Shown here: piece after piece, positions 49,987-51,657 of the stretch
Numbering within the stretch: position 1 is the stretch's first letter
Layout of the letters: every line of letters begins with the position of its first letter
From: Bacteriovoracaceae bacterium
GTDB taxonomy: Bacteria > Bdellovibrionota > Bacteriovoracia > Bacteriovoracales > Bacteriovoracaceae
Length of the DNA: 51,657 nucleotides
Direction of reading: 5' to 3'
Assembly (NCBI GenBank): GCA_028378565.1
Contig: JAONMX010000006.1
Location: forward strand, 1 to 51,657
Program-made: the position numbers and the translations under genes
The notes under the pieces: generated by a model
Seen by the model: the letters and a program-made list of their open reading frames with translations, nothing else
Database searches by the model: none
What the model was told of the DNA's origin: nothing

Positions 49987-50013
49987 TTATCGTCTTTTTA
50001 TAGTTTAATTTTA
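49987..50013 (-). promoter_or_regulatory. candidate sigma28 (FliA-type) promoter of the GLUG lipoprotein
   Basis: On the minus strand TAAA (50013-50010), 15 bp, GACGATAA (49994-49987; one mismatch). 21 bp separate it from the ATG at 49965, with AGGAAA as ribosome site. Confidence 0.6.
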
Positions 50014-50149
50014 GCGTTGGGATTGGTTATTTAGCGGACTATTTTTATTTAGTTTGTAAGGACCTAGAATTACTAATTAATTACTTAAATGCTGAAAAAT
50101 GAAGGAATCGTCACATTTTAAAATTGCCAAGAAAATGGGTGATTACGGG

Positions 50150-51352
50150 CTATTCACCTATGAGAGTCTTCCTCATGGGATAAACCAAAGTATCGTACAT
50201 GATGGAGTAAGCACTAAAAATAAGGGCCGCTTTCATGATGGCCATTTTTGGTTTGAGAGAGGCCATGCACATCGTTTGATATATTCTAGTGGTAACAAAA
50301 GTATCTATAAACATAAATGGAATTCCAATCATGGAATAATAAGCATAACGATCAGCTCCATAAGTTCCTAGACTCATTTCACCAGACTCATCTTCATACA
50401 TATCTTTAAGAGCCGCTTCCATCATTAATTCTTGAACTTCAGGATCATCTAAATTTTCAAGAGAGATAGTGTCGAGATCGAATTGTTTTTTTTCATCTTT
50501 TAACTTTGCTTGAACTAAAAGCTTAGAAAACTTCTCTTTCAATTTATCCATAAACTTTTCACGCTTTAAAAGCTCAACAAGTTTTTCCATTTCTTTTTGG
50601 GCCTCAGGATCTTTTTTTAGTTCTTCAATTTTTTGTTTAGCATCCGTTTCTCCTTCTCCAAAGATTTGCTCCCAAACTAGAGCATCAGTAAAGATAAGGG
50701 TGTTGTCGGCAAGGTACATTTTAATTGATTTCTTTAGAAATGTTCCCGATGGATCTTTAAAAACCCAAGAGGCGAGGGCGGCCCACAGGGCATCACCGGT
50801 CATTTCATAGGAGAGTTTCCCAAAAAATTCTTTGGTTAAAAACTCTGGATCATCATAATTACTGTAAGTATAGAAGGCTCCAGAGCTTAAAGCGGCTATG
50901 GAAATAGTGAATGCAGTAAAGGCCTTTCCGCCTTGAGCGTGTTCTAAAGTCATTCCTTTAGTATTACAACCTTTATATAACTTTTTAAATTTATCTACTC
51001 TTTGGAGTGCTTCCTTTTTACTAAATCTCTTAAGTTGCTTTTGCTCATAGTTATCAAACTTTTTTAATGTCTTACGAAACTTCTTAAAGTCTTTAACACT
51101 TTCCCATGAACCATCATAGAGAGCTTCAAGCTTAAGAAAGGCCTTCTTTTTTTGGCCAGGAAAAAGTGTTTGAAGATAAAGCATATAATCTTTAGTACGT
51201 TGAATATCTTTTCTATTCTTAGGGAAAGTATTTAGATTTGCCACAACTTCTTTAATAAGGTCGTCACTATCTTTAGCCTCTTTGAAAGACTCGAGTAATT
51301 CTTTTTGATACTTTTTAGGTATTTTGGATTCTTCAAAAACACTGAGCTTCAT
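50150..51352 (-). CDS. membrane protein of unknown function with charged helical N-terminus
   Basis: The ATG at 51352 has GGAAGGC upstream and is preferred to an upstream in-frame codon at 51376. 400 residues: a lysine-rich helical N-terminal ~135 residues (KKYQKELLESFKEAKDSDDL, FRKTLKKFDNYEQKQLKRFS), a hydrophobic block (GGKAFTAFTISIAALSSGAFYTY), a second charged coiled-coil-like region (QKIEELKKDPEAQKEMEKLV) and two or three C-terminal membrane segments (YYSMIGIPFMFIDTFVTTRI, MAIMKAALIFSAYSIMY). Not recognised. Its start overlaps the end of the 65-residue gene upstream by 20 bp. Confidence 0.65.
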   Translation of the reverse strand: MKLSVFEESKIPKKYQKELLESFKEAKDSDDLIKEVVANLNTFPKNRKDIQRTKDYMLYLQTLFPGQKKKAFLKLEALYDGSWESVKDFKKFRKTLKKFDNYEQKQLKRFSKKEALQRVDKFKKLYKGCNTKGMTLEHAQGGKAFTAFTISIAALSSGAFYTYSNYDDPEFLTKEFFGKLSYEMTGDALWAALASWVFKDPSGTFLKKSIKMYLADNTLIFTDALVWEQIFGEGETDAKQKIEELKKDPEAQKEMEKLVELLKREKFMDKLKEKFSKLLVQAKLKDEKKQFDLDTISLENLDDPEVQELMMEAALKDMYEDESGEMSLGTYGADRYAYYSMIGIPFMFIDTFVTTRIYQTMCMASLKPKMAIMKAALIFSAYSIMYDTLVYPMRKTLIGE

Positions 51353-51530
51353 TAGAAGCCTTCCAGCGCTCAACAACCATATTATCTATAAAAGAGATGA
51401 TAGCTTTTAAAAATCCTGGTATTCCTTCAATTTCAAAGAGGTTTTTAGTTTCTAAGATCAGCTCATCAAAAGAAAATGATAATCCTGATAGACAAGTTTT
51501 GATATTTAAAGCTATATTTTTAGTGATCAT
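51333..51530 (-). CDS. short ORF upstream of the 51352 membrane protein
   Basis: 65 residues (from ATG at 51530, with AAGGAAGGC upstream), helical with an acidic middle (FDELILETKNLFEIEGIPGF) and the end FIDNMVVERWKASNEAQCF. It has a good ribosome site and no export signal. It overlaps the next gene by 20 bp and is probably the first gene of a two-gene unit. The pattern of an acidic helix followed by IDxxxxxR-W faintly recalls the N-terminus of some transposases, but there is no other trace of one. Function unknown. Confidence 0.5.
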   Translation of the reverse strand: MITKNIALNIKTCLSGLSFSFDELILETKNLFEIEGIPGFLKAIISFIDNMVVERWKASNEAQCF

Positions 51531-51657
51531 GGGCCTTCCTTGGCTGAAGTTTATTGGTGTCGTAACCTAAATTAGACCAGTTAGGCTCTGATCTTTCAAA
51601 AAAATCGTATAAACTTCCGACACTTTTATTTTAACAAGTAAAGATTTCAATTGACCT

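Noticed and set aside
51333-51530. Transposase N-terminal fragment
   Set aside because: The faint resemblance is limited to one helix; there are no inverted repeats or DDE residues and the frame has its own good ribosome site.
1-51657. tRNA, rRNA, CRISPR array or known anti-phage system
   Set aside because: No cloverleaf, rRNA motif, regularly spaced repeat or defence-gene signature was seen on either strand; the search was by eye, so a small RNA could be missed.

Overview
This 51.7-kb window is AT-rich bacterial chromosome with tightly packed genes. Many genes encode Sec-exported proteins, lipoproteins and outer-membrane-like proteins of unknown function. Alongside these are housekeeping genes typical of a Gram-negative cell (thyA-folA, a liv branched-chain amino-acid transporter, htpX, fabK, mnmD, lemA). 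Small size of operons, the AT-rich codon use, the wealth of unknown exported proteins and repeated FliA (sigma28)-type promoters suggest Bdellovibrionota, perhaps a Bacteriovorax/Halobacteriovorax-like predator. That assignment is an inference; no rRNA gene is present to settle it. I see no tRNA, rRNA, CRISPR array or intact insertion sequence.

Layout. 1-6060 is an accessory stretch, poor in the tetranucleotide GGCC that is frequent elsewhere. It holds a broken gene for a large protein with an LAS-type zinc-peptidase signature, an unknown secreted protein, a roughly 300-bp block of foreign codon use with a 22-bp palindrome, a small membrane protein and a protein made of three phage-type repeats. 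6080-11617 (minus strand) is livK-H-M-G-F followed by two small genes. 11770-14453 holds a secreted protein split at a slippery A-run, a NamZ-like muramidase and a START-domain protein. 14640-16216 is thyA-folA and a small lipoprotein. 16380-19507 is an operon of three exported proteins whose first gene carries two short tandem duplications that break its frame. 19443-21490 is lemA plus two TPM-domain genes. 21642-29978 holds a secreted protein, a FecR-domain protein, a penicillin-acylase homologue with a PlsC acyltransferase, a frameshifted exported protein, a tyrosine recombinase and a porin-like barrel. 30076-32324 is an osmoprotectant-type ABC transporter with its binding protein fused to the permease. 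32424-39735 holds a KamA-type radical SAM enzyme, a cyclic-nucleotide-gated K+ channel, htpX, fabK with a degenerate HD-GYP protein, and mnmD. 39797-51530 holds lipoproteins, an acyl-CoA dehydrogenase, a permuted-NlpC-like protein, DoxX, a 1265-residue GLUG-repeat lipoprotein and a membrane protein.

Two themes link the window. First, eight sites resembling TAAA-N15/16-GCCGATAA lie just upstream of genes, seven of which encode exported proteins; at four of them the -10 box sits exactly 7 nt before the ATG, which predicts leaderless mRNAs. In Bdellovibrio FliA-like promoters are associated with attack-phase genes, so this may be an attack-phase envelope regulon. Second, six reading-frame lesions (an A8 slippery run, an 8-bp and an 11-bp tandem duplication, and single-base shifts) all fall in genes for exported or unknown proteins, while the long conserved genes are intact.
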